Source: Methylobrevis albus
GTDB lineage: Bacteria; Pseudomonadota; Alphaproteobacteria; Rhizobiales; Pleomorphomonadaceae
Assembly (NCBI RefSeq): GCF_015904235.1
Contig: NZ_JADZLT010000050.1
Span: 186,001 to 250,000, forward strand
DNA: 64,000 bases
Reading direction: 5' to 3'
How positions within the stretch are numbered: the first letter of the stretch is position 1; the number at the start of each line of letters is the position of its first letter. A model generated the notes under the pieces. It was not told where the DNA came from. It searched no databases and saw nothing but the letters and a program-made list of their open reading frames with translations. The position numbers and the translations under genes are program-made. This document shows, piece after piece, positions 15,901-23,395 of this stretch.

Positions 15901-18168
15901 GGCGAGCGCTGCGGCCGGGACGGCCGCCAGCAGCATCGAGCCGAGCCGGAAGGCCGGCGCCGCGGCAGCCGCAGCTGGCACGACGGGCGCCGGTGCGTCC
16001 GACGTGGCGGGCTCGGCGGCGGGTGCGACAGCCTCCGATGCGGGTTCGGCGGGGTGAGGGACGCCGGCAGCGGCCCCCGTGAGCGGGGCGGCGAGCGGCT
16101 GCGGCGCGTCGGTGCGGCAAACGCCGAAGCCGCGATAGCCGCGGAAGCTGCGGTCGCGGGCGAACACCGGCATGCCGGTGAGGCCGACCGGCAGGGCCAG
16201 CGCCTGATCGTCGACCGGCCAGCTCACCTCGCGCGAGGTGAAGGTATCGCGCCGCGCCAGCGCCGCGGCGATGCGGCCCGGCGGGTCAAGCTGCAGGCGC
16301 GCGGCGACGGCGGACCAGGTCTCGCCGACGACCGCCCCGGCATCGGGCCCGACGGTCGCGGCGAGGTCGGGCGAGACGAAGTCGAAACGGGTCTCGGCAT
16401 CGAGTTCGAAGACGAAGCGCACCGGGCGGCCGTGCGTCGGCGGCGCGAAGCGGGTGGTGGCGGCGGCAGACGCGTCGATGCCGGCATCGGCGCTGGTGGC
16501 GGCGGCCTCCGCGGCGGGTTCGGTGGCAGCCGGCGCGGTGTCAGGCGCAGCCTCCAGCGGTCCGCCCAGGACCGCATCCAGCGCGGTCTCGTCCGGGGCG
16601 GGCTCGTCCAGAGCGGATTCGTCCGGCGCAACCTCGTCCGAGGCCACCTCGTCCGCGGCGATAAACTCCGGTGCGGTTTCGTCCGGTGCGGTCTCATCCG
16701 CGGCGAACTCGTCGAGCGCCGTTTCGCTCGACACGGCCTCGTCCGCGACGATCTCGTCCGGTGCGGTTTCGTCCGGCGCGGCCTCGGCATCGGCGAACCC
16801 GTGGAACGCCGTTTCGTTCGAAACGGCCTCGTCCGCCGCGATCTCGTCCTGAGCCGTCTCGTCCGGTCGCACCTCGACGGGCGCAATCGCGTCGGTGGGG
16901 GTCTCGTCCGTAGCGGTTTCGTCGGGGCCCACCTCGTCCGGGACATCGACGGCGGACGCAGCCGGCTCGGCCGCAAGCGGCGCTTCAACCGCCTCGGCAT
17001 CCGGCGCCGCAGACGACGGCAGGATCTCGGTCTCGTCCAGGTCATCCGCCGCGTCGGCGGCGTCCGGCATCGGCGCGGTGACGGACGCCTCGGGGAAGAC
17101 CTCCGAAGGAGCCGCTTCCGGCGCAACCGGGTCCGGGCCCGTCGTCTCGGGCTCCGCGGCTGCGTCAACCGCGGGCTCGGCAGGGGTTTCGTCGGTATTG
17201 AGGGCCGGCTCGACGGCCTCGGACGCGATTGCGACGACGTCGGCGGCGGCCGAATCCGCGGCTTCGGCGACTCGGTCCGCGTCGTCCGGCGCCGAACCGG
17301 CGAGGTCGGACCCGGCAGCCAAAGGCACCGCGATCTCGTCGGCGGCGGGAACGTCGTCGGCGGGCTTTTCGGGGGTCGGGGCGATGGCGTCGGCGTCCGG
17401 CTCGACCCGCGCGGCACTCTCGTCAGCAGCAACGGCTTCCGCCGCGGCGATCTCGACCGGGGCCACGGTTTCCGCAGGCGCTGTGTCAGCCGCGACAGCA
17501 GGCTCCGCCGGGGCAGAGCTCACGTCCGAGGCGGCAGCCTCTGCGGCGGCGGTTTCGACCGGGGCAGCGGTTTCCGCCGGCGCAGAGCTCACGTCCGAGG
17601 CGGCAGCCTCGACCCGGTCGCCGTGGTCCGGGGTGGCGGCCGGGCGCGGGATGGGGAGGCCGGCGCCGGCCTCGACCGTGTACCGGTGTGCGGTGTCCGC
17701 GGCGGGCGGCGGCGGCGCGGCAGCCGGCGGCGCCGCGACGGGGGCGGCGAGCGCGGCGGCGAAGGCGGCGTGACGGGTGGCGAGTTCGGCGGCGGGCACG
17801 GCGATGGCCGGGCCATCGACCACGGCGATCAGCACGGCGGCCTCGCCGGCGGCGCGCAGCCGGGCGACGCGGCAGGTGAGCGTGACCGGGCACAACCCCT
17901 TGAAAACGCGCAGGCGTTCGAGCCGGCCGGGGCCGGCCGCGGCGGCGACGCGGGCGATCTGCCGGGCGAGCGGGTCGTCGGCCGGCAGTTCGGCGCCGAG
18001 CGGTCCGCGATAATCGGCGGCGCCGAGGAAGGCTGCGCCGGCGGCGTTGAGCCAGAGCAGGCGGCGTCCGCTGCGGTCGTAGACGAACGCCGCGCGCGCG
18101 TCCCCCTTGAGCGCGGCGACACCGGGCTCCGCATCGAAGGCGACGAACGCTTCCGCGCCGTGGATCAT
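12949..18168 (-). CDS. Very large PAS-domain sensor histidine kinase, PdhS/PleC/DivJ type
   Basis: 1739 residues, far longer than typical PdhS proteins (about 1000). Residues 1-150 form a PAS-like N-terminal module. About 150-580 and 690-1210 are alanine/proline/acidic low-complexity sequence, with xDExA pentapeptide-like repeats near 410-540. A degenerate PAS module (GRPVRFVFELDAETRFDFVSP) lies near 585-680. Two better PAS domains start near 1255 and 1375. The HisKA motif HEIRTPLNAIIGFSEVM has the phospho-acceptor His1519. The ATPase has an N box (QIVLNLLSNAVKFT) near 1630 and G boxes (DTGVGM, GTGLGL). The HisKA sequence is that of kinases acting on DivK/PleD in the CtrA cell-cycle circuit. 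No receiver domain or membrane helix is seen, so it is probably cytoplasmic and localised through the disordered part. A CtrA-like box lies 42 bp upstream. Confidence 0.88.
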   Translation of the reverse strand: MIHGAEAFVAFDAEPGVAALKGDARAAFVYDRSGRRLLWLNAAGAAFLGAADYRGPLGAELPADDPLARQIARVAAAAGPGRLERLRVFKGLCPVTLTCRVARLRAAGEAAVLIAVVDGPAIAVPAAELATRHAAFAAALAAPVAAPPAAAPPPPAADTAHRYTVEAGAGLPIPRPAATPDHGDRVEAAASDVSSAPAETAAPVETAAAEAAASDVSSAPAEPAVAADTAPAETVAPVEIAAAEAVAADESAARVEPDADAIAPTPEKPADDVPAADEIAVPLAAGSDLAGSAPDDADRVAEAADSAAADVVAIASEAVEPALNTDETPAEPAVDAAAEPETTGPDPVAPEAAPSEVFPEASVTAPMPDAADAADDLDETEILPSSAAPDAEAVEAPLAAEPAASAVDVPDEVGPDETATDETPTDAIAPVEVRPDETAQDEIAADEAVSNETAFHGFADAEAAPDETAPDEIVADEAVSSETALDEFAADETAPDETAPEFIAADEVASDEVAPDESALDEPAPDETALDAVLGGPLEAAPDTAPAATEPAAEAAATSADAGIDASAAATTRFAPPTHGRPVRFVFELDAETRFDFVSPDLAATVGPDAGAVVGETWSAVAARLQLDPPGRIAAALARRDTFTSREVSWPVDDQALALPVGLTGMPVFARDRSFRGYRGFGVCRTDAPQPLAAPLTGAAAGVPHPAEPASEAVAPAAEPATSDAPAPVVPAAAAAAPAFRLGSMLLAAVPAAALASDATPPSATEGAREPRPAAGFVDDPAPDEAGPLGAEVAEATPADVADAAPSAWAAGEASETATYPADADMTPAEAVSIEPSEEPAADATDAVGPSAMETAADPSLPGADRLFAPEMDTGTDATDAALQADGDAPGADTGPAGLDADVAAQQPETDVPDAEPQASEPQPLLFDLDGSAAPSESPEAEVAPEAPGMVVDADGDPIAEIEPAAEPLTDAAPATEPEVVAGIDTDSAIGPEAEADAASATGDVSGIDVSGIDAEAAAADEPVATSDEPTVAIDAAPVAMADYGDDDAGLLPEAEELTGDEELVPESAAEPVDSDSDADTRSQAASDAAPDVAAADIGPDAPNATPAAAPAAPETALTVDPAAAAAQDAAPPADIDTTPEAIPASEAVAITPEDAITPPESPAPGSPVADAPAPAAVVVRAAPEQVAPVHPGAQIIPSPVVPRLVRTEAPATGGRELSRPEREAFRQIAEALGARYDEPVTSEPRREPVRPAPRLVPPQPTTVDATVLDRLPVAMVILQDGEAVTLNRAFLELVGFADADAFAAAGGIAQAFAGRALRENESQAAIRRADGVERPVTATLHAIQHGGGPASLIVLRETVDTTAPERATSAEQRLAELEAILDTATDGVVVVDAAATVIGCNRSAEALFGAERADIVGRRFIELLAPESHRAALDYLDGLARNGVASVLNDGREVIGAVSQGGYIPLFMTMGRVSGDKFCAVLRDITHWKRVEEELTTAKRQAENASSQKSEFLAKISHEIRTPLNAIIGFSEVMMEERFGQVGSERYKEYLRDINMSGNHIMSLVNDLLDLSKIEAGKLDLSFEAVAVNDVLRDCVALMQPQANRERIIIRTSLSSVLPNVVADARSLRQIVLNLLSNAVKFTPQGGQVIVSSIYEDNGEVALRVRDTGVGMSPTDIQKALEPFRQLHTTRAGRGTGLGLPLTKALVEANRAHFRIDSGVGQGTLVQVTFPSTRVLAE

Positions 18169-18209
18169 CGACAGTCCGCCTCCGCAATCCGGCGTTTTTG
18201 CCGGGGGAC

Positions 18210-18224
18210 TTAACGCCCTGTTAA
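18210..18224. promoter_or_regulatory. CtrA-box-like site upstream of the histidine kinase
   Basis: TTAA-CGCCCTG-TTAA at 18210-18224 exactly fits the full CtrA consensus TTAA-N7-TTAA and lies 42 bp before the kinase ATG. The 325-bp space up to the phasin start at 18494 contains no other gene; another TTAAC occurs near 18289 without a partner at the right spacing. Confidence 0.65.
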
Positions 18225-18493
18225 TATAGACGACCCGCGGGCTCCGCCACAGGGGAGCAGCCGGCGGAGGTCGCGATTTCCGCCCAGAGTTAACAACGAC
18301 GGCTTAGCGGGCGCGCGTTAAGGAAGCGGGGCGTCGATCGCCGCAATGCGATCGATCCCGGAAAGGAACCGGGAAGGTGGCGCCGTTCGCCCGCGGCCGG
18401 GCCGGCGCCGGCGGTGATTGCCACCCGGCGGGGGACGTGTTGAAGTGCCCCCGTCCCGCAGGCGTTCCCGGCGGGCTTTCGGAGGAAAAAGCC

Positions 18494-18886
18494 ATGGCCA
18501 AGAGCTCCACCCCCCCGCCCGGCGCAGAATACGTCGAGCCGCTCCGCGCCGCGACCGAGCAGAGCATCCAGCATGCGCGCAAGGCGTTCGACGAGATGAT
18601 GAGCGTCGCGCACAAGTCGGTGGCGAGCGTCGAGGCGAACACCTCGACCGTGCACGGCAAGCTGCGCGACATGGGCCGCGATACGCTGGAGTTCACCGAG
18701 GCGACCGTCGATGCCTCCTTCTCGCTGGTCGAGGCGATGAGCCGGGCGCAGTCGCCGCAGGAGGTGCTCGAACTGCAGCAGAAATTCATGCAGCAGCAGA
18801 TGGAACGGTTTGGCGCCCAGGCCCGTTCTGCCGGGGAATCCGCCGTCAAGGCGGCGCAGGACCTGACCAAGCCGTTCGAGCGCTGA
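18494..18886 (+). CDS. Phasin family protein
   Basis: 130-residue polyhydroxyalkanoate granule-associated protein (Phasin_2 type). It is almost wholly amphipathic helix without signal or membrane segment. The core is SIQHARKAFDEMMSVAHKSV, then FTEATVDASFSLVEAMSRAQSPQEVLELQQKFM, the SLVEAMSRAQSPQEVLELQ stretch being the family hallmark. The start is fixed by GGAGGAAAAAGCC-ATG; the longer frame has no phasin character. It is followed 350 bp later by a second phasin. Expected to coat PHB granules; it binds lipid surfaces rather than catalysing a reaction. Confidence 0.88.
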   Translation: MAKSSTPPPGAEYVEPLRAATEQSIQHARKAFDEMMSVAHKSVASVEANTSTVHGKLRDMGRDTLEFTEATVDASFSLVEAMSRAQSPQEVLELQQKFMQQQMERFGAQARSAGESAVKAAQDLTKPFER

Positions 18887-19005
18887 CCGCCACCGCCGGC
18901 CGGTCGCCCGATGTCGCCCTGCGCCGACGGTCCCGACCGCCGGTAGCGACTGTTGCCGGCCGGACCTGCCGGCGAACGGCCCGGAAATCTCCGTGCAACC
19001 ACTTA

Positions 19006-19055
19006 TGGTGCAGTGCAACATAGATATTGCATTGCACCACAAACGCGCCTATATT
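19006..19055 (+). promoter_or_regulatory. Phasin promoter with TGC-rich palindromic operator (PhaR-like)
   Basis: TGGTGCAGTGCAA (19006-19018) and TTGCATTGCACCA (19027-19039) are reverse complements at 12 of 13 positions, separated by 8 bp. The right arm contains TTGCAT (19027-19032), which is 17 bp from a TATATT -10 (19050-19055), so a repressor bound here would block the promoter. TGC/GCA-rich operators at phasin genes are typical of PhaR, the PHB-sensing repressor. The rest of the 350-bp gap (18887-19236) has no gene. Confidence 0.6.
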
Positions 19056-19236
19056 CTTCTTCGAACACCGGGGAGCAACGGCTGCCCGGTCGAAACGGAC
19101 GCCGGTGCGATCGTCGCACGGCCGTCTCGGCGGGGGTTCATCATCGCCTCGCCCAGCCCATGCCCCGTGCGGTCCCGGCTCCGACGCGCCGCGTCGACCG
19201 ACCCGCTCCGGGGCACCGGATCGAAGGAGTGAAACA

Positions 19237-19746
19237 ATGACCGAAGCCGAGAAGACTGCCGCCACCGTCACCAAGGTCGCCCGCGAGACCCGCGCGAAGG
19301 TCGCCGAGAAGACCAACGAGGCGTTCGACGCCTTCACGATGCAGAAGGTCGAGATGCCCGAAGCGTTCCGCGAGATGGCCGAAAAGTCCGTCAAGCAGGC
19401 GAAGGACGGCTACGAGAAGCTGCGCGTGGCCGCGGAAGAGGCGACCGACATGATCGAAGACCAGTTCGAGACCACCCGTTCGGGCCTCGTCGAGCTGAAC
19501 ACCAAGGCCGTCCTCGCCGCCAAGGCGAACTCGGACGCCGCGTTCAAGTTCATGACCGAAGTGATCACCGCCAAGACCTTCTCCGACGTGATCAGCCTGC
19601 AGTCGACCTACGCCCGGTCGCAGTTCGAGCTGATGACGGCGCAGGCGAAGGAAATGCAGGAGCTTCTCACCAAGCTCGGCACCGAAGTCTCGCAGCCGGT
19701 CAAGGACGTGTTCGAGAAGACCATCAAGCAGGCGAAGGCGGCCTGA
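19237..19746 (+). CDS. Phasin family protein (second copy)
   Basis: 169 residues, all helical, lysine/glutamate-rich: AEKTNEAFDAFTMQKVEMPEAFREMAEKSVKQAKDGYEKL, then GLVELNTKAVLAAKANSDAAFKF and the phasin signature TFSDVISLQSTYARSQFELMTAQAKEMQEL. An AAGGAG site lies eight bases before the ATG. It is longer than the first phasin and more acidic/basic, so the two may have different roles on PHB granules. It has its own promoter with a PhaR-like operator, and a strong terminator follows at 19834-19868. Confidence 0.9.
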   Translation: MTEAEKTAATVTKVARETRAKVAEKTNEAFDAFTMQKVEMPEAFREMAEKSVKQAKDGYEKLRVAAEEATDMIEDQFETTRSGLVELNTKAVLAAKANSDAAFKFMTEVITAKTFSDVISLQSTYARSQFELMTAQAKEMQELLTKLGTEVSQPVKDVFEKTIKQAKAA

Positions 19747-19833
19747 TCACGGTTCGATCGGCGACGCTCCGCTCACGCGGAGCGATCCGCCCGGATCGCC
19801 TTGCCCGGCCCTGTTGCCTCTGATGCCATGCCG

Positions 19834-19868
19834 AAGGGCACCCCGCCACCGCGCCGGGTGCCCTTTTG
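19834..19868 (+). terminator. Rho-independent terminator after the second phasin
   Basis: 10-bp stem AAGGGCACCC/GGGTGCCCTT (19834-19843 and 19856-19865) with a 12-base loop, whose 3' arm runs into TTTT. An additional GC hairpin CGCTCCGC-TCAC-GCGGAGCG lies closer to the gene at 19765-19784. Confidence 0.8.
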
Positions 19869-19975
19869 CTCTTGCCGCCGGGGCCACTCCCGCCGGTTTG
19901 TGGAAGCCGTCATCTCCGTCCGTGTTTGCTCTTGCATCCCGGAAAGCTTCCCACTAGGTTCCCCCTCGCTTACGG

Positions 19976-20052
19976 GCAGCTGTAGCTCAGTTGGTTAGAG
20001 CGTCGGATTGTGGCTCCGAAGGTCGGTGGTTCGAGACCACTCAGCTGTACCA
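19976..20052 (+). tRNA. tRNA-His (GTG)
   Basis: Complete cloverleaf: acceptor 19976-19982 with 20042-20048, D arm 19985-20001, anticodon stem 20003-20007/20015-20019 with loop TTGTGGC (anticodon GTG at 20010-20012), T arm 20025-20041, then A73 and an encoded CCA (20050-20052). The discriminator is A rather than the C73 found in most bacteria. A G precedes position 1 in the DNA but would face A73, so the universal G-1:C73 pair is absent. This is the alphaproteobacterial form recognised by a divergent HisRS. Confidence 0.95.
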
Positions 20053-20202
20053 TTTTCCCCCACTCCTTCTCTGAATCCGCCGGTTTGGTGGATTTGATGC
20101 GAGAGCGGCGGACAGTTTTTTCCATTCGACGTCGGGTTTTCTGCTTAGCGCGTGCACGGACGGCTGTTCCATCCGTGGCTCGGCACATCTGAAATCCGCA
20201 CT

Positions 20203-21000
20203 TCACTCCGCGCCGCTCAGCCGCCTGAGATCGGCATAGACCGCGTCGTTGCCGGCCCAGAGCGGCCCCGGCGCCTCGAGGTTGCCGGCGAATTCGGCGC
20301 GTCCGCCGGCTTCCCGAATCAGCACCACCCCCGCCAGGCTGTCCCAGGCGTAGACCGTCGGGTCGTAGTAGCCGGCGAGCCGGTTGGCGGCGACGTAGGC
20401 GAGCATCAGCGCGCCCGAGCCGACCCGGAACATCACGCCGCCCTCCGCATAGAGCGCGGTGACGAAGCGGCCCGCGCCCTCCGGGTCCGCCCGGTCGTTG
20501 GCGCCGAAGCCGATCGCCGAAGAGCGGATCGTCCAGTCGGCGTTGAGGATCAGCGGCCGGCCGTTGAGGGCCGCGCCGCAGCCGGCCTGTGCCGTATAGG
20601 TCTCGCGCAGCATCGGGGCGTGGACGACCCCGGCGACGGGCTCGCCGTCGCGGACCACGGCGACCGAGATCGTCCAGTTCGGCTGCCCGACGAGGAACGG
20701 CATCGTGCCGTCGATCGGGTCGATCACCCAGGCATAGGGCGAGCGCCCCGCCGAGGTGCCGGCCTCCTCGCCGATCACGGCGTCGCCCGGAAAGCTCTTG
20801 CCGATCGCCCGGCGCAGATGCCGCTCTACCGACCGGTCGGCCTCGCTGACGAGATCCTGCGGCGAGCGCTTCGCCTCGATGGTCAAAACGCCCGAGCGCC
20901 GGCGGAATCCCTGTGCCATCCGGCCCGCGGAGCGCGCGATGCGTTCTGCGACGGCGAGCCGCGCGCCGGTCTCGTGCTGGATACTCACGACCGCGTCCAT
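20203..21000 (-). CDS. Inositol monophosphatase family protein
   Basis: 265-residue Mg-dependent sugar phosphatase of the IMPase/FBPase superfamily. The metal site is complete: GEEAG (first Glu), WVIDPIDGT and the C-terminal AWDSLAGVVLIREAGG. FLVGQPNWTISVAV after the DPIDGT motif is closer to HisN-type histidinol-phosphate phosphatases than to SuhB, so the substrate is uncertain. The start at 21000 has AAGGAGAGG upstream. It is divergent from the polyol-transport operon, sharing its 327-bp control region, which suggests it may dephosphorylate a polyol or sugar phosphate in that pathway; this is inference. Neighbours on the other side are tRNA-His and the phasins. Confidence 0.87.
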   Translation of the reverse strand: MDAVVSIQHETGARLAVAERIARSAGRMAQGFRRRSGVLTIEAKRSPQDLVSEADRSVERHLRRAIGKSFPGDAVIGEEAGTSAGRSPYAWVIDPIDGTMPFLVGQPNWTISVAVVRDGEPVAGVVHAPMLRETYTAQAGCGAALNGRPLILNADWTIRSSAIGFGANDRADPEGAGRFVTALYAEGGVMFRVGSGALMLAYVAANRLAGYYDPTVYAWDSLAGVVLIREAGGRAEFAGNLEAPGPLWAGNDAVYADLRRLSGAE

Positions 21001-21327
21001 TCCGGCCTCTCCTTGTCCCCGCTTGCGGATCAAAGCCGATTTCGCGAATTGATACCATTGAAATTTGGAAATTACATTTGTATTGTGCGATCCGTGGCGG
21101 CGCGGAGAGCCGTTACAAGTGCTTGGAGGAGCATGTGTTTTTCCCACGGCAACGGGAGAGGCCCCAGTAGCTCGGCAGTGCCGATGCCGCCGGGGAGCCA
21201 CGCCGGGGTGACCTGACTGACGAAGCAAGGGCGGCCGTCCCGGTCGCCGGGATGGAGGGTCGAGGCGGCGTTCGTCGTCGTTTCGGCCAACGAAGAAGTC
21301 TTGCCGAAATTTCAAGGAGGAGTTGAA
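21001..21327. other. Divergent control region of the polyol operon
   Basis: 327 bp between the phosphatase and the binding-protein gene. An AT-rich section (about 21040-21090, containing AAATTT, AAATTAC and ATTTGTATTG) is the likely promoter zone for one or both directions. GGGAGAGGCC and CCGGGGAGCC..GCCGGGG tracts near 21145-21215 could fold, but I recognise no riboswitch. No open reading frame here is convincing. Confidence 0.4.
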
Positions 21328-22677
21328 ATGAAGCGCCTGAACAAATTGGCCGTCAGTGCGGTTGCGCTCGCAACCGCCACGGCATGCATGTCGAGCACGG
21401 CCCTCGCCGACTGGCTCGAGGAGGCGGCGAAGCCGCTGGCCGGCACCGAGATCAGCGGCATCTTCCTCGATCGCCCGGGCTACCGCGCGATCATCAAGCT
21501 GCTGCCGGAATTCGAGGCCAAGACCGGCATCAAGGTGAACTACGAGATCGTTCCCTACGAGAACACCCGCGAGAAGACGGTGCTGAACTTCACCTCGCAG
21601 GGCGACCTGACGATGGCGCTGGTCGACCTCGTCTGGATCGGCGAGTTCGCCGAGAACGGCTGGATCGACCCGATCGAGAACTTCACCAGCGACGCGTCGA
21701 TCACCGATCCGAACCTCAATCTCGACGGCTTCTTCCCGCTGCTGCTGAACGCCTTCGGCTCCTGGGGCGGCGTGACCTACGGCCTGCCCTTCGACAACTA
21801 CTCCGGCCTGCTGTTCTACAATTCCTGCATGCTGAAGGATGCCGGCTTCGAGAAGCCGCCGGAGACCTGGGACGAGGTGATGAACGTCTACGCGCCCAAG
21901 CTGACGGACGCGAGCAAGAACCAGTACGGCTTCGCCCTGCAGTCGTTGCGCGGCGAGACGCAGTCGGCCGACAGCTTCATGCGCTTCCTGTGGCCGTTCG
22001 GCGGTTCGCTGCTGAACGCGGAGTTCAAGTCGAACCTGCTCAGCCCCGAGAGCCAGGCGGGCCTCAAGTTCCGCCAGGACCTGATGCAGTACATGCCGCC
22101 AGGCATCGTCAGCTATGACCACGCCGAGGCGGTCAACGCTCTCGCGCAGGGCCAGGTGGCGATGATCACCGAGTGGTCCGCCTTCTACGGCACCCTGACC
22201 GACCCGGCGACCTCCAAGCTCGGCGACTGCCTCGCCGTCGCCCCCGAGCCCGCCGGCCCGGCCGGCCGCCTGCCGGCCCTCGGCGGCTTCTCGCTCGCCG
22301 TCGCCGCACAGGCGAGCGAAGAGCAGAAGAAGGCCACCTGGCTGTTCATCCAGTGGGCGACCTCGGAAGAGATCGCGAAGTCCTACGTCGAAGCCGGTGG
22401 CGTGTCCGGCCGGATGGCGGTCTACGAGGATCCGGCGATCAAGTCGCAGTACAAGTTCGTCGAGCCGATGGTTGCCTCGTGGCAGGCCGGCGTGCCGGAG
22501 TTCCGGCCGCGCTTCCCGTCCTGGCCGGGGATCTCCGAAGTCGTCGCGGAGTGGGGCTCCAAGATGATGCTCGGTGAAGTGTCCGCCGAAGAGGGTGCCA
22601 AGCAGATCGGCACCCGGATGGAGGACATCCTGACGAAGGACGGCTACTACGACGGCTCGAAGAAGCTGTTGCAGTAA
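21328..22677 (+). CDS. ABC transporter sugar/polyol-binding protein (family 1)
   Basis: 449 residues with a signal peptide ([27 protein letters not shown], cut before DWLEE). The mature protein has the extracellular solute-binding family 1 pattern: [22 protein letters not shown], then [49 protein letters not shown] and [36 protein letters not shown] precedes the ATG. It is first gene of the polyol operon and partner of the permeases at 23396-25116 and the ATPase at 27054-28139. The dehydrogenases and kinase downstream imply a pentitol or related sugar alcohol as ligand. Confidence 0.9.
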   Translation: MKRLNKLAVSAVALATATACMSSTALADWLEEAAKPLAGTEISGIFLDRPGYRAIIKLLPEFEAKTGIKVNYEIVPYENTREKTVLNFTSQGDLTMALVDLVWIGEFAENGWIDPIENFTSDASITDPNLNLDGFFPLLLNAFGSWGGVTYGLPFDNYSGLLFYNSCMLKDAGFEKPPETWDEVMNVYAPKLTDASKNQYGFALQSLRGETQSADSFMRFLWPFGGSLLNAEFKSNLLSPESQAGLKFRQDLMQYMPPGIVSYDHAEAVNALAQGQVAMITEWSAFYGTLTDPATSKLGDCLAVAPEPAGPAGRLPALGGFSLAVAAQASEEQKKATWLFIQWATSEEIAKSYVEAGGVSGRMAVYEDPAIKSQYKFVEPMVASWQAGVPEFRPRFPSWPGISEVVAEWGSKMMLGEVSAEEGAKQIGTRMEDILTKDGYYDGSKKLLQ

Positions 22678-22801
22678 GACCCGCGCAGCGGTGCCGCCGA
22701 GGCTCGTCCCCGGCGGCACCGGACGGGACATCCGGTGCCGGGCTTTCCGCGCGAAAGTCCGGCACCGCCTTCGCAGCCCGACATCCGGAGCGCTTCGCCC
22801 C

Positions 22802-23353
22802 ATGCTGCAGCTTCACAGGCAAGCCACCGAAGAAATTTCCGCCTGTCTCGCCAACGTCGCCCCGGGCGACTTCGAGGCGGCGGTCGAGCGGATCGCGACG
22901 GCCCGCCGCATCGCGCTCTACGGCGTCGGACGCGAGGGCCTGCAGATCAAGGGACTGGCGATGCGCCTGTTTCATCTCGGCCTCGCGGCCGCGGTGGTCG
23001 GCGACATGACCACCCCGCCGATCGGCCCCGGCGACCTCTTGATCGTCTCGGCCGGCCCCGGCGACTTCTCGACCATCGCGGCGCTGATGGGCGTCGCGAG
23101 CGAGGCGGGGGCCAAGACGCTGCTGGTGACGGCCGAGCCGTCCGGCGGCGCGGCGGCACGGGCCGACACGGTGCTCACGGTCCCGGCGCAGACCATGGCC
23201 AGCGACCAGGGCGCGAGCGCCTCGGTGCTGCCGATGGGGTCGCTGTACGAGGGCGCGCTCTATGTGCTGTTCGAACTGATCGTGCTCGCCGTTCGCGACC
23301 GGATCGGGATCACACCCGCCGCGATGCGCGCCAACCACACCAACCTCGAATAG
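22802..23353 (+). CDS. SIS-domain protein, 6-phospho-3-hexuloisomerase-like
   Basis: 183 residues, the usual length of hexulose-phosphate isomerases (PHI/HxlB). It has [20 protein letters not shown] (residues 41-60), [24 protein letters not shown] (65-88) and the C-terminal [23 protein letters not shown]. The two phosphate-binding serines of canonical PHI (GRSG and SGSGET) are replaced here by GREG (residues 43-46) and SAGPGD (83-88), so substrate or function may differ. It lies between binding-protein and permease genes in the polyol operon. There is no DNA-binding domain, so it is not an RpiR regulator. Likely a cytoplasmic sugar-phosphate isomerase, or a non-catalytic sugar sensor. Confidence 0.8.
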   Translation: MLQLHRQATEEISACLANVAPGDFEAAVERIATARRIALYGVGREGLQIKGLAMRLFHLGLAAAVVGDMTTPPIGPGDLLIVSAGPGDFSTIAALMGVASEAGAKTLLVTAEPSGGAAARADTVLTVPAQTMASDQGASASVLPMGSLYEGALYVLFELIVLAVRDRIGITPAAMRANHTNLE

Positions 23354-23395
23354 GCTGCGGTCCGCGGCACGACGACGGACGAGGAACGCAAACCC

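Noticed and set aside
16054-18213. 719-residue plus-strand frame opposite the histidine kinase, rich in Gly/Arg
   Set aside because: It is the complement of the low-complexity part of the kinase gene. It has no ribosome site and no domain, while the minus-strand frame has PAS, HisKA and ATPase motifs.
21145-21250. Possible structured RNA or riboswitch ahead of the polyol binding-protein gene
   Set aside because: GC-rich tracts can pair, but I found no conserved core of any known riboswitch class.
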